From NCBI GenBank assembly GCA_946699065.1, contig CAMPDV010001734.1, positions 1 through 64,000 on the forward strand: a DNA stretch of 64,000 nucleotides, given 5' to 3'. The position numbers and the translations under genes are program-made. Below the pieces are notes generated by a model. That model was not told where the DNA came from. It ran no database searches and worked only from the letters and a program-made list of their open reading frames with translations. Position 1 is the stretch's first letter, and every line of letters starts with the position of its first letter. Below are positions 33,390 to 46,639 of the stretch, one piece after another. The DNA comes from Loxodes magnus (taxonomy: Eukaryota; Ciliophora; Karyorelictea; Loxodida; Loxodidae).

Positions 33390-36300
33390 TTAGAGTGTTA
33401 AAGGTATTTTTTATGGAGTAAATTGTTTTTTAGATAATAAAAGTTAAATGTTTGTTTATAAAAGAAGGAAGATAAGAATAATTTTTTTATAAGTAAAGAA
33501 TTTTATAATTTTAATTTTATATTTTTAAAGTTATTATATATTATTTATTTTAAAGATTTCAAGTTTAATAATTTAAGGATGTGTAGACGTTTTATATTTA
33601 AATTAATGTTTAAATGTATAAAAATAATGAAAATAAAGAATTTATTTTTAATTAGAATTTTGCACTATAAGAGATTTTTCTGTTGGAACAAAAGTGTGAA
33701 AGTTTGGACAAAAAAAATTTGAAATGGAACTAAAAAAGGGTAAAAAGGGATAAGGGATGGGAGTGGTGATTTAATTATTAAAGAGTGAGGTTTTTTAAGT
33801 AAAGGATATGAAGGAGAATGGATTAATTTTGAAAGGAGAAACGGAATTAGTGAAAAATTTATATTAATATTGGGAATAAAAAGTTTTTTTTAATTTTTTT
33901 TTTAGAACTGTAATAAGACAAAAAAATTTTAAAATTTTTTAATTTCAAAAAAAATTCGAAATATTTTTTTTCGTTTTAGTTTTGAGTTAATTTTTTTTTA
34001 AGAACAAAGTATATTTTTGGTTTCAGGAATTTAAAATTTTTTTAAGATTAATTTTGAAAATAAATATTTAAAAAGTAAAAAATGTTTTTACAGTCAAAAA
34101 GCGTGAAAATTTATTTTTGTTTTTTTGCTCAGCGTTTTATACTACAAGAGATTTTTCGGACGGAATAAAAATTTTTAAAATTTTAATGCTAAGGCTTACA
34201 AATTTTTTTTAAAGATAAAATCGTTAGAAGTATAAAAATTTTGTATATAAAAAGTATTAGAGAAATTAGTAATATTTTAAATATTTTAAAATTTCTTTTT
34301 TGCTTTTTTCACTTCAGGAAATTTTAAAGATTGACAAAATTTTTAAGGAGATATATATTAAAAAGAGTAAATATTTTTAGATATATTTTAATAATGTAAA
34401 TAATTTTATCTACATAAATTGTTAATTACATCTCTCTAAATTTAAAATAAAAATATTTATAATATAGATTTATTTTATATAATTTTTACTTTTTATAATA
34501 TAAGAATTTATTTATTTTGTTATTTTTGATATTTATTATAGGTAAGGATTATAAATTTAATAAAAAAACAGTTAGAAAATATTTAATTTTTTCATGTATA
34601 TTTATGAATTCAGAATTGCTAAATAGCAAATTATGATTAAAAATGTATTTTTCATCATAAAATAAATTAATTATAAATTATTAAAAAAGAGATGAGAGAA
34701 AATAATATATTAAATAGTAAAGAAATTAAAATCTTTCAAGTTAGATCTTTTGAATGTTTGCTGATCTACTAATAAAGCTTAAAAGGTTTAATTTTTTTAA
34801 TTTGAGGAAACAATTTAATTTTTTATTGAAGATATGAAAATTATTTATTTAGATATTCATTAATTCAAATCCTAATATAATAATTTAATATCTAATTATT
34901 AAAAAATTTAGATCGTTAATTTTAAATAATTTTAATTGATGCTTAGTGCATGATAATACTAGTTCTAAATTTATAATTAAGACAAAGATAATCTGAATAA
35001 TTTTTAAAGTAATACAATTTTAAATGTTAATTTTAAAATAATTATTCTATAATTTTACTAAAAAAGTTTACTTTTTTCAATCTATAAGACAAAATTTGAA
35101 ATAACGTTGATTTTTTAAGTTTGAATTAATTCTGTGTATATTTAATCTCATAGCATAATAAAAGTTACTTAATAATTTTAAATTTAAATTTTTTAACGAA
35201 AAAAGTGTTTGAAAATTTTAATTATTATAAATGCTTTATTTACCAAAAGATGCTTGCGAATTTTTTTAATCAATGAAGTATTAACTTCTAATGCTTGTGA
35301 AAAGTAGTTCTCATCATGTTTCTCTTTCTGAATGAAATTTGAAATAATTATAACAGATTTACTGCTAATCAGTTTTTGCAAACAGAGAATACATTGAGTA
35401 ATGAATATAATTTCGAAAATCATAAACTTCTAACCCTTATAAAGCCAGATAATTAAAAAAAAAACTTTCTTCAAAATCTTGGAATAGACCGGGTAACTCT
35501 CTAAGATTAGAGATATTATGACAATTTAAAATTTTACTTACTTCATTTTTTTATTATGCCTTAAATCTCATCATTTACTAATAAATCTTATTTTCTTCTT
35601 ACCTTTTACTTCATTCTTTTAAGCCTTCTCCGTTTCCAACAATTAAAAGATTTTTGAATTTAGAATCCTGTGAAATATTTATATTTGCAAGTGTAGATAT
35701 AAAATTAATTATTCTTATTAAATAAAATTAATTAATGTAATTATTAAAATTAATCTTTAAAAAGCAATAATATATGTTAATTTCACATATGAATAAGTCA
35801 TTTTATAAGATAAATATACTAGATAAGAACAAAAAAAGAAAATTTAAGGTAAAACTACAGAATGAGGTAGCTTTAAATATAACAAAATAAATAAAATAAA
35901 AAGATTAAATTGTATTGCTTAAACTGATTAAAACACATAATTAATAATATTGGAGGCTTAATAATTAAAGAATTGGCTCTCATAATATATTAAAGTAAAA
36001 CAAAAGCATCAAAATAAAATATTATAATAAAAAGAGAAATAAATGAACAATTTATAAATAAAAACATCTTTATAAAAGCTTTAATTATATATAATAAAAA
36101 ATTAAAAAAGATAAATAAAAATAATGATAAGAAAACAAATATAAAAAATCTATTTTTAATTAATTAATAAAATTGAATATAAAAAAGCTAAACTTTATTA
36201 TAATATCATAAATTATTCAAACTCAGAAATAAAATAAAGTAATAAATCTTAATCTAACATTCTATGCCAAATTTTTCTATTTTGCTGATTCTTAATTCTT

Positions 36301-36800
36301 AGAAATTTTATTTTGTCTTGATATAAAAATAAAATTTTAAATTTCATTTTTTTTTTAAGATATTCATTAAGTAATTTTAGAAGCTATATAAATGAAATAT
36401 TTTTTTAACTTAACGAATAATTAAAGAAGTTAGTAATAAATTAGTTTAAGAATAAAATAATAGATCTTAAATAAGTATTCTATATAAAGAAGAATAAATA
36501 TGTTTTATATTTATTTAAAGTAAATACAAGATATTTAATTAAATCATAAGAAATAATAAAATAAATTTATATTTCATAGTAAATATAGTTTATAGTGAGA
36601 TTAATAAAGAGATAAATCTTTAATAATAATTTAATAAACCTTAAACTATAAAATTTATAATTATTTCACTTTAATAAAATTCCTATTAAATGAAGCTTAA
36701 GATTTAATTCAGAACATCACTTTATTTAAGTTTATGTTTAAAAATGTTAAACTTCTTTTCTCACGTGGTTTCTTAAGTCTTCTTGCTTATTATCATCGCT
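33390..36800. other. AT-rich right part of element B, no gene recognised
   Basis: Closely matches 3000-7065 of copy A (for example TTTTGCTCAGCGTTTT at 34122 and CTTCAAAATCTTGGAA at 35469), with an internal deletion of about 0.5 kb near 33900-34080 and an extra 150 bp near 35520-35750. No protein-like frame. Confidence 0.6.
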
Positions 36801-37555
36801 TATAAAATTATCTTTTAATTATACCTTTAACTCTATTTAGTTTTAATAGATATTTTAAAATATTTAATTTCTTTTTCTTTGTAAAATCTTAATATAATTG
36901 AAAATTTATTTCTGATATTTATTAAAAATAAATGGTTAGTTTAAGTAGATTGTGTCTTATATTTGTATTCTTTACAAATTATTTAAGGAAATGTATAAAA
37001 AGTAGAGATGATTGAAAATGTGTGTATGTATTTTGGTGCACACATATATTTAGTATATTTATGTGGGAAGTATTTAAAGTATAAGAATAAATAGGTAATT
37101 TGAAGATTGATATTTTGGTATATTAGTTGTTGAATATAGTTAATGAAATTAGTGATTTAAAATGTTGTATAGTTTTGATATCTGTAGTTAGTAAAATTAG
37201 ATAGTAATTTGAAATAATGTTGTTAAATATTTAAATGTTTATAATTATTGATTCCAACAAAATATCTTAAAATTTATAAACTAATAAATAATTATATAAA
37301 CATTATATTTAAATACATACTTTACTAAGATAGACATTACCAGATTAACCTAATAAATCAGCTTTGATTTTTATTAAATATCAACATAGACTATCATTAA
37401 TTAAAAATATATAGATAATATAACTTAACATAATATTATTTATTTACGTGACAACATCTTTATTTGGTTTGCCACTAATCAAAAAGTTTAAATTTAAAAA
37501 TTATCTTAAGTATTATTCTATTTTAAATCTTTTTTCTGATTCTTCTTCTTAGGAT
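36801..37555. other. AT-rich DNA without recognisable genes
   Basis: Unrelated to the sequence following copy A. No coding or RNA feature recognised. Confidence 0.5.
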
Positions 37556-37559
37556 ACAT

Positions 37560-38170
37560 ATTTTGCAGTAATCCATTCACCCTTTTTACTTAAAGGTATC
37601 TTGCTTCAATCGAGTTCGATTCAAAATATTCAATATTTTTCTTTATTGAGCAAATGCAATGTCCTTCAAGAGTTCATTTCCTATGTACATATTTTTCTGT
37701 TTAATAAACCTTCTGGAGTGCAGTATAAATTATTTATGGATTTTCATAACTTAAAGCTTCGAGTTTTTATTTTATAAGAATTTTCAGCAATATCTTAAAT
37801 GTGACCATATTTCCTAAAATATCAGCATTAATTTCTATTTTTTACTATTGGAATTTTTGCTGGTTGGATATTCGGTTCCTTATCCATGGGATCATTTGTT
37901 GTTGTATTTTTTAGAAATAAGCTTTCAGTCAATTCTACTAATTGATTGAATTTGACTTCCATTTGTTCAATTTCAGATTGATTGGTTAGAAATTTTCATT
38001 TTTTAGTATTGATGTGTTAGACATTAGGTATGCGATTTTTCCTTCAAGTTCTTATACATTTCTTTAAAGTTTAAAATTCTCCTATTACATAGCTTTGAGT
38101 TCTTAGAGCATTTTTTGCTAATCGTAAATGAATTGGGATGAATCCTAAGAGACTTTTTACAAGAAATGTG
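37560..38170 (-). pseudogene. Coiled-coil gene fragment (family with 8.6-9.0 kb)
   Basis: The minus strand, with TAA/TAG as Gln, gives a coiled coil (QELKAMQQENFKLQRNVQEL) near 38080, then in another frame TNQSEIEQMEVKFNQLVEL and PMDKEPNIQPAKIPIVKN near 37900. Further on come ALSYENPQIIYTALQKVY (37720) and ELLKDIAFAQQRKILNIL (37660). At least two frameshifts. Homologous to 8590-9020 on the opposite strand. Function unknown. Confidence 0.55.
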
Positions 38171-38174
38171 GCAT

Positions 38175-39475
38175 TTTTTAATCATAGATAACAGCAATAA
38201 AATAAGTTTAGTTTGATTAATGGTTTTTTCAGGTTATAGTAGATAATTAAATAAATAATTTGGAAATTGGAATTAAATTTCTAAAAGTGGTGTTTTTTAT
38301 CTGGAATATAAAGATATTTTGGGTATTGTAAATATAAGTAATGATATTAATGGTATAGTATAATGTTAATCTTGAGAGTATTAGTTATTATATTATGTTA
38401 TAATAGATTGAATGGTTGGTATTAATGGTTGAAATTAACTTGTTTGATTATATTAGTTTGAGAAATTTTAGAGAAGAACTGTTGATTATTGATTTAAATA
38501 ATCTGTTTAGATAATACTATCTTTAGTTTAAATATTTGCATATAATGTTTAAGTTTATGAATTTACATATTACTTCTTCTAAAATTACTAATTCCCTTTG
38601 TATGTTAGATTGGAAAATAATAGTTTAATAATTTGAATTTGGTGATTTGAATAGAATTGAATTTAGAAAAGTGATATTAATTTGATAATTGATAATGTTT
38701 ACTAATGTAATTAAAGATGAAAAGATTTGCATTTAAGCTTTGTATCTATAAAGTTATTTTAGTTTTATAGAATATTAAGAATGATACAGTATGAGTTAAG
38801 GTTATTATTAGTTATTAGGTAATTTGTTGTATTAGTTGTATTCTATTATTAGTTTTATTTAGAAAGTGATCTGTTTAGTAAAATTTCAATTTTATTAAAG
38901 TTTTATCATTATGAATTATTTGCTGCTATCATTTAAGCTTAGCTTTAATTAGCATTGGCTTCAATTTAAATCTCTTAATTAGATTATAGTTCATCTATTG
39001 AATTTACTTAATTCTCATAGTTTTGCTATTACATTTCTTAAACTATACTAATTATTTCATGATTTAGCTACTGTAATAAGTGGAGAAGTTAGTTTAAGTA
39101 ATGAACTAGTTATTTTGGTAGTTTTTTGTGATATATATCAGATTTGAGTGACTAAAAATAATTCTATAATAGTTTATATTTCTAATACATTTTATTTATA
39201 TAAGTTTTACAATATACTTTTGATATTTCTTAGTTACTTATCAAAGTTTAAATATCTCGTTCATATTTTGCTATATTAATTAGCATTTCATTATTGCTTC
39301 TTATCTATTAGTCATATTATCTTATTAAGTAAATCACTTTTCATTAGACTAATTCATTATATTACATTTCTTAAGTCACCAGTTTAATTTTAAGCTAAAG
39401 GTAAATAATATTATTATCAGCATTAGTAATATTGCTTTATCACTAATTTCATTATTTTACATTTAATACTATTAT
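38175..39475. other. AT-rich DNA without recognisable genes
   Basis: AT-rich sequence of simple composition. No supported frame, RNA gene or array. Confidence 0.5.
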
Positions 39476-39479
39476 TCAT

Positions 39480-40440
39480 TACTATTATTCCAAAATTACT
39501 CTTTTATCTTCTTTTTACTACCATCAAAGCATATCTTTATTTACCATTTTAACTATATCTTTAGAATTCAATTTCTACCATTATTTCTTATTTTTACAAA
39601 CATTTCCTAATCCTTTGTCTATTTTAGGCCATTTATCTTTTTATACCTTCCTTTCATTTTCATAATACGCTCTATCCAGTTTTTGCCAGTACTTTTGCTT
39701 ATATTTTCTTAGTCATTAACTAAAGAGGTTACTCTATGCCCTTCTCCTTTTTTAATGCTTATTATTAGCATTTCATCACCTATAAAACTAAGAAATTCAT
39801 GCATTTGTCTTCGTTTAATTGGATGAATTATTAACGAAAGACTAGCGCTGCCTAGTTTAGATGCTCATTCTGCTTCTATGCTATGTGCTAATATATCCAT
39901 AAAGTAAATGACTTATTTACTGCTTTTGTTTTAATTTTATCCTTGAGCTTTTCTATTTAATTGCTTAATTCCTTTAACTAATCATTAAAACACCACTGAC
40001 TGTTTTTAAATAAGAACTATGTAAGATTACTTGAGACACCAATAAGGTGGCTTATAAGCACACAGTTGGAAGATTAGATTTATAATTAATAAAAAGTCTA
40101 GATTGCAGCATGCTTTTTCTAATACTCTTCTAGTCTTTTGATATATTTATAGTACTGCTTAAAGTTTGTTCATGTACTGCGTATTCTTAATGCTTTTTCT
40201 CATTGTCCAGTATCAACTTTAGTATCTTTATATTGCCTATTAATTCTTCATGCTTCTTCCATTTTAAGTCTTAAAAGATTTAATCGTTACCTTTATTGAT
40301 GCTTTGGATGTGGTTGAAGTTCCTGAATAGAGTCTTACTTTTTAATTACGATTAATGCCCACGTTGAAGAGAGTTTCTAAGTAGTTTAAATTGAACGCGT
40401 ATGAATTAGTTTTCCGGTTTTTGACTACAATTTTTAAGTA
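39480..40440 (-). pseudogene. Hypothetical coiled-coil protein, at least one frameshift
   Basis: Minus-strand frames read NDQIFQDLKWKKHEELIGNI (about 40270), then after a shift KQYYKYIKRLEEYQKKHAA (about 40130) and QLKELSNQIEKLKDKIKTKA (about 39950). They continue to HIAQKQNEHLNQAALVFRQQ (about 39860) and GKNWIERIMKMKGRYKKI (about 39650). The composition (Lys, Glu, Gln encoded by TAA/TAG) is clearly protein-like and rich in coiled coil. It lies upstream of, and opposite to, element copy C. No named family. Confidence 0.5.
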
Positions 40441-40689
40441 GTTACCTTAATAAATTAATTATTAGGTTTATTTATTTAATTTATAGCAACTCCAGATCTT
40501 TTGGAGGTTTATTGCATCTGTTTGTGCTTTCCCTATGAATTTCTAGCTTTTTTGAAATTAATTAAAGAAGAGTCACATTAAAAACTAGTTAATTCTATAT
40601 TTCGTCCATCTTTTTTATTAAAGAATAGATTTAAACATTACTTTAAGCTACTAATGAGTATGATTTGGATGATTTGGTGTTGAATGACT

Positions 40690-41520
40690 TAAGAATATAA
40701 ATATCTCACAACTAGAAAGTAATAGAATTATAGAGTAAAAGAATGTTCTAGCAGTAAAATACTATCTTGTAACAAAATAACTTCAAATTATAAAACTATA
40801 AAAATAAGTTAAAGGAATAGTCTAAGAGATTTAATTCCAAAATTTATATCAAAACCATAATATTCATTACAACCAGTTACAGACTCTTAAACAAAACCAT
40901 AAGTGCAATTTATCTTTATACCACTAAAAACACTACTATCAAAAACACAAACATAACACTTACAGAAACCATAATCATCTGCAAACTAGATTAATACGTA
41001 GAAGCCAAATTTATTTACTTACTAAGCTTAACAATAATCATCTTTCATACAATCGGGAGTTAAGTTAGTAAATTATCAATTTATAATAGGAGAGATCTAA
41101 TTTACCAAATAGATCAAAAGTTTATTGCAGGAAAGAAAATAGCATACATGTTAGTTGAATGAGCTTCAAAGTATGTAAATATAAGTTTAATAAAGTTAGT
41201 AGTAAGTCTAGCAATAAATACTTCTTAAAATCAATAAATCAAAAATACTTAAAATACCTAGGAGAAAGCTTTTAATCTTAATCGACAAAGGTCGTAAATT
41301 AAGAAATCTAAATATCGATATCACTAAATTATAAATCTATGAATCTAGCAGTTAAATAAGATACTACTATAGAGTAACTAAAGAGCATGATATAATAAGT
41401 TATACCCATGGTGATTGAAGATGGTTAAGAATAATAATGAGTTAGAATGAAACTAGACGATCTTATAATATGATGGGTAATAGCTGTAATGGAAATGGTT
41501 TTAAAAATAATAATAATATG
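40690..41520 (+). pseudogene. RING-family gene, 5'-truncated copy C (coiled coil and Ubl)
   Basis: Nucleotide similarity to copy A coiled coil at 40690-40850 and 41080-41170 (AGGAGAGATCTAATTT is shared). Then comes the Ubl-like frame from about 41290: SQSTKVVNQEIQISI and LAVKQDTTIEQLKSMIQ, where Gln is TAA at the site that is TGA in copy B. The RING is absent. The Ubl is interrupted after its helix. Clearly non-functional. Confidence 0.55.
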
Positions 41521-41589
41521 TAGATGGTAAGTTTAAAATAAATAATCTTATTAATGGATGTAGGACACATTTCTAAAGTTTATTTTTAA

Positions 41590-41740
41590 TATAGGTAGGT
41601 TTATTTAAAAATATTGTCTTAAAACACAGGAAGTAAGTTGACATTAAAGATTTTTTACACACAGGATGTAAGTTGACATTTAATATTGTATGGACCAATA
41701 AAGTAAATATTTAAAATTCTAATAAGTGAGTAATTTAAAA
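41590..41740 (+). repeat. Remnant of intron-like array in copy C
   Basis: Two or three diverged units with GTAAGT near 41632 and 41669 (AGGAAGTAAGTTGACATT, AGGATGTAAGTTGACATT), at the place where copies A and B have their long arrays. Confidence 0.5.
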
Positions 41741-42839
41741 TTTGACATATGTTTAAAGTTGGTAAAAGTGATTGTACTTTTTACAATATTAGAGGTAATT
41801 TGATTTGAATAATCCAATATATAATGTAATTGGAATTTAATTAATTTTGATGTAAGAAAGTTTATAGAATATCTTCCATTTATAGATTGTAATTTGTTTA
41901 TGATTATTTTAATTTTAGGTGGTAACATATTTATTTTTTATTATAATAGAATGCAAGTTAATATCTAAAAAAATAAGGGGGTAAGTTTGTGGATTAATAT
42001 AAATAAAGGTGGTGTTGATTTACTTTAGTGATAAAATAAGGAGGCTAACTATATACTTAATTATGAATCTTATTAATTTAAATCTTTAAAAAATATTAAT
42101 AATTATTCTTTTTATACGTTTATATTAGTATCAGATATAATGATAGAATGATTATTTGAGTATTCAAAGGTTGGTTATAAGTATATAATAAACAATTATT
42201 AGCTTTATTTGTGAGCATTAGAAAGTGTTTTTATTGTAGTTTATTTATGTTGTTTTATATATTTAATGAAAATAGCAAATATAATAAAATATATATATTT
42301 ATTGATAAAATTTAATTTAACTTATGATGCTTGATAAATTTTATCATTTATAATTGTAGACAACCTAGAACCTTAATTATCATTTATTTTCCTCATGCTC
42401 TAACTATATTTTTTTAACTCACTACTATACAACTTTCCAAATATCATTTAAATACACCTAATTAACCAAAATTTAATATATCAATTATTATACTTTAAAC
42501 CTAACAAATCACCTTAAACGCAATCCTCTATTTTTATTCAAGCACAGCGCCAATTCCTAATATCAGTGTGTAGATTCTTTATTGCTAAAGATGGCTATAA
42601 AAGTAAGAATTTAAACCTTAAAACTATTAAATACTATTAATACAAAAAATATCCAGTTTATAAAGCCTAAGTTTACTTATTTTATAAAATTGAAACACAA
42701 AATACAATCAATTATGATTTTAATTAATTATACTATTTTATAAAGCTATTTGCTAATCTTTTATCTTTAATTAGTTTTATATTTTTAAATCTATTAAATT
42801 TAAATAAAAGAGCTTTTTGAAAATTTTATACTTTTAAAT

Positions 42840-43630
42840 CATTTTTTTATTTAGTTAATTTGGTTAATTTAGTCAATTTAGTTTATTTTTTTATTTTTTT
42901 GGTTAATTTGGTCAATTCGGTTAGTTTGTTTATTTCGGTTAATTTGATTAATTTGGTTAATTGGTTAATACGTATAATTTGGTCAATTCGGTGAATTCGG
43001 TTAATTCAATGAATTCGGATATCTCGGTCGATTCGGCTAATTTGGATAATTCGGTTAATTCGGATAATTTGGTTAATTTGGTTAATTTGGTCGCTTTAAT
43101 TAATTTGGTTAGATCGGCTAATTTGTATAGTTCGGTTAATTCGGATAATTTGTTTATTTTGGTTAATTCGGTTAATTCGTAAAATTTTGTCAATTTGGTT
43201 AATTTGGTTAATTCGGTTAATTTGTTTATTTTGGTTAATTTGTTCATTTTGGTTAATTTAGTTGCTTTATTTAATTTGGTTAATTCGGTTAATTTAGTTA
43301 ATTCGTAAAATTTGGTTAATTTGGCTAATTAAGTAAATTCGGTTAATTCGGTTAGTTTGGTTAACTTGTTTAATTTGGTTAATTCAGTTAATTTGGTTAA
43401 CTTGGTTAATTCGGTTAATTTGGTAAATTCGGTTAGTTTGGTTAACTTGATTAATCTGGTTAATTCGGTTAATTCGGTTAATTTGGTTAATTCGTAAAGT
43501 TTGATTATTTTGTTAATTTGGTTCATTTGGTTAGTTTGGTTAACATGGTCATTTTGATCAATTCGGATAATATTTTTATTTTGGTTTATTTGTTAAATTT
43601 GGCTAATTAGATCAATTAGGTATGGTATAT
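42840..43630. repeat. 9-bp-periodic minisatellite (TTCGGTTAA/TTTGGTTAA)n
   Basis: About 85 imperfect units of TT(C/T)GGTTAA with frequent point variants and a few 8- or 10-bp units. The minus strand reads (Thr-Lys/Glu-Leu)n and the plus strand (Val-Asn-Ser/Leu)n, both free of TGA over long stretches, a by-product of the 9-bp period. It occupies the position within copy C equivalent to that of the unrelated 9-bp array in copy B. Confidence 0.9.
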
Positions 43631-45640
43631 TTTTGTTTTTTATTAAATTGTCTTAAAACATTTACAAAATTTTTTTTTAACTTATCGATTAGAACAAGTT
43701 TGCTCTTTATTTAACGTAATAATAAAGTAAAAGTTGGATAAAGAGATGCAAGTCATAATAATATCTCAAAAATGTAAAGAGTGCTGAGTATTTAAATAAT
43801 TTTTTTAAATTAAAATTTTAAGTAATGGCACAAAGTTTACGAATTGATTTAATTTATATTATTTTAGGACTAAATATGAGTATGAAGAAGTTAAAATTTT
43901 TAAAATGTTTTGAAAAAAATAGTTGAAATATATTAAAATTAGTTTTGAAAAAATATAGATTTAAAACATAAAAATTTGATATATTATATGCAAATAAGAG
44001 AATAATATTTTAAGGAATTTTATTTCAAAAAAAAGCGCAAATTTTTAATTTTATGTTAGAGTTAAATTTTATTTTTCAATATAAAGTATAAATTGATATG
44101 CTTTTTATTACAGAATTCGAAAATTTTTAAAGAGAATGTACGAATTCATTTATTTAAATTTTTAAAAGGTTTAAAATAATTAAAACATTCTTTATTTTTT
44201 GGAAATTAAAGAGTGGATAAAAATTATTTTATAGTTGAGAAATTGACAAGTTAAAAAATGAATTTTTTTAATGTTATGTGTTAGAAAACTTGAAAATAAA
44301 AATGTCATTTTTAATTAAAAAGAAAATTTTAAAAATTTTGTGAAAATAAAAGAAAATTTTAAAAACTGAATATAATATGTCTAAGAAAGTTTTTTATGTT
44401 AACTTTTAATTATTTTTAAACTAAACAAATAATTTTCGCTTTTTGTTCAGCATTTTATACTAAAGATTTTTGTACGGAATTTTTAAATTTTATTATTTAG
44501 GCTAAAAAAATGATAATAAAAATAAAATAATGATAAAGTTAAAAATTATTAGATAATAAGTATTAGAGGATGTTTAATATTTAAAATAGTTATAAGATTA
44601 ATTTATTGTTTTTGGTAAGAATTTAGATGAAGAAAAGGTTAGTGTTTTAATAGTAAATATTGGATATATATTTGAATAATTGATTTGAAATATTGATCCT
44701 ATTAGTGATTTGATAGAATGTTTAGTTTTTTTAAAATAAGAATTGATGAATTTAGTTATATATTTAATATAGGTAAAGATAATGTAATAAAAAGACAATT
44801 AATGATTTGATATGTATATTTATGAATTGAGAATTGCTAAAATTATAACTAAAAATGTATTTTTCTTTGTTAAATAAATTGAATATAAATATTTAACAAA
44901 TAGATGAGTGAAAAAACATATTAATTAGCAAAAAAGTTAAAATGTTTCAAGTTAGAACTTATGAATATCTGTTGATCCACTAATAAAGACTTGGTTAGTT
45001 TTTTGATTTGAAAAAGGAATTTTTGAATAGAAGATAAATTTAGAATTTGGATATTGATTAATTCTAAATGTGAATATAGTAATTGAATATCTATGATTTA
45101 AAAATATAAAGGTTTGATATAATTTGAAGTTTATGCTTTGTGCACAATGATGTGAGCTAAAAAATGTATAATTAAGACATAATTTGAATAATAGTTTTTT
45201 AAATGATACAATTGTTAATTATAATTATATTTTATAATGTTACTAATAAATTACTCTTTTTAATTTATAAAACTAAATTTTTTAAATATCCTTAATTTTT
45301 ATAAATTTGAACTAGATTAAATCTATTAACATAATGAAAGGTACTTATTTTAAATTTAGATTTTTGAACTAAAATTAGAAGAAAAATAATAATATTAGTA
45401 AAAAAATTAAATTGATTTAGTAAAATCATTAATTTAATATTTATTGTCTATAAATCAAAATATACACCATGATAAAATCAATAACATTTTCAATACTAGA
45501 AATCAACAAACCTCAACAAGTAGAACACCAGAAAGATCCAATTATTAATTATCAGATATAAGGCATAATTACAAAAATTACCATCATCAAAAAATTGTGA
45601 TACAACTATTTTTAAATGTGATTATATTTCTAATCTAAGA
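43631..45640. other. AT-rich right part of element C, no gene recognised
   Basis: Diverged counterpart of 3640-5700 of copy A. No coherent coding frame. Confidence 0.5.
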
Positions 45641-45950
45641 GAGTTCTCTGATTGGATCCAAGATTTTGAAGGGTAAATGTTGAAGATTATCTGGTTTTAG
45701 TAATGGTTATATATTAAAATTTTCTAATTTATATTTATTACTTAATGTATTCTCTGTTTGCAGCAATTAGCAGAATTTACATATAATGACCATTAAAAAT
45801 ACATGCAGAAAAAAGAGTAGGAAGAGAATTAGTTTTCTGGAATATTAAAAGTTAATAGTTAAATGATTAAAAATATTAGCAAAGATCTTTTGATAAAGAA
45901 AGTATTTATGATAATTAAAGTTTTCAAAAATCCCTTTTTTAATAAAATGA
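45640..45950 (-). repeat. Inverted piece of the element's right region
   Basis: The reverse complement matches 5700-6010 of copy A and 35200-35500 of copy B (CTTCAAAATCTTGGA, TTTGCAAACAGAGAATACAT-like). Thus copy C runs into a short segment in opposite orientation before copy D starts at about 46010, evidence of a rearranged or palindromic junction. Confidence 0.6.
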
Positions 45951-46009
45951 TATTTTAATTATATTTTTATTGCTTAAGATTAATATAAAAATTAATTCTT
46001 TTTAATAAT

Positions 46010-46595
46010 TATTATATAGTAATAGATATATAAAATAAGATAGTAACTTTAATATTTTATTATTCTTTTTCTTTAATTCTGCTAATTCTACTCATCTAAG
46101 CTAACCATTCATTTTCTAAAAATCATCATCAAACTAATTACCTTAAATGTCAATCTTCCAACCCAGATATCGATAGATCAAAGTCCCCATGCTTCTTCCA
46201 TGTAACCACAATATTTCTCTCACTTGCGCATCTTATTAATTCTAGAAAAATTTGAGCATCAAATGTTTAGACTAATCTTGCTAATTGATCCATAAGACAC
46301 ATACTTTTAATTTACAGAAAGATGAATAATTACTTAAACCTTTAGAGCAAAAGGGGATACAAAGTACCATTACTTTATTTTAAGCTTATTAGACTAAAAT
46401 CCCTTCAGCATAGACGTTATTGTTTAAGTAGCAAGGAAATCTTATTTTTTACCTAATAAATAATCTCAACCAATATGTTTTCAAGAATAGAGAGAGTTAA
46501 ATAGAGAGAGTTAAAATACTTGGCTAGATAGTTAAGTTAATAGTCAAGTATTAGTAGCTATAGATCAGTAAATAAGGTAAGAAATAAATTAATAT
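46010..46595 (+). pseudogene. RING-type gene, 3'-truncated copy D
   Basis: Clear nucleotide similarity to 29540-30135 of copy B, covering the upstream leader, RING and first coiled coil. The RING is damaged: CQSC has become CQSS, frameshifts lie inside the zinc-binding region, and LTCAS is preserved only in another frame. It ends abruptly near 46595, where a LINE-like segment begins. Confidence 0.65.
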
Positions 46596-46639
46596 AATAG
46601 AAATAACGATTACATATTAAAACTCAAAAAGATATATTT

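Larger units (their letters stand above)
29530..36800 (+). repeat. Dispersed repeat element, copy B (most complete)
   Basis: Same order as copy A. The left limit is set by the point where copy D (46010) also becomes similar (AAAATAAGATAGTAA... at about 29554). The right limit is where similarity with A stops, after TTTCTTAAGTCTT (36769). It is about 7.2 kb and carries the best RING gene, a longer intron-like array and a unique 9-bp minisatellite. No clear terminal inverted repeats were seen. Confidence 0.7.
40680..45640 (+). repeat. Dispersed repeat element, copy C (degraded, 5' truncated)
   Basis: It begins within the coiled-coil part of the RING-type gene (40690-40850 matches 1035-1200 of copy A). 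It follows the same order through the Ubl segment, a shrunken intron-like array, the GGGGGTAAGTTTGT block (41973), AT-rich DNA with TTTTGTTCAGCATTTTATACT (44441) and the GAATTGCTAAA block (44828). It is much more diverged than A versus B and carries its own 9-bp array. Confidence 0.6.

Noticed and set aside
32567-33421. 284-codon frame of Arg-Val-Ile repeats
   Set aside because: By-product of the 9-bp period of the minisatellite; no start, signal or non-repeat part supports a gene.
42957-43526. Thr-Lys/Glu-Leu and Val-Asn-Ser repeat frames on both strands
   Set aside because: Open on both strands only because the 9-bp unit lacks stops; treated as a tandem repeat.
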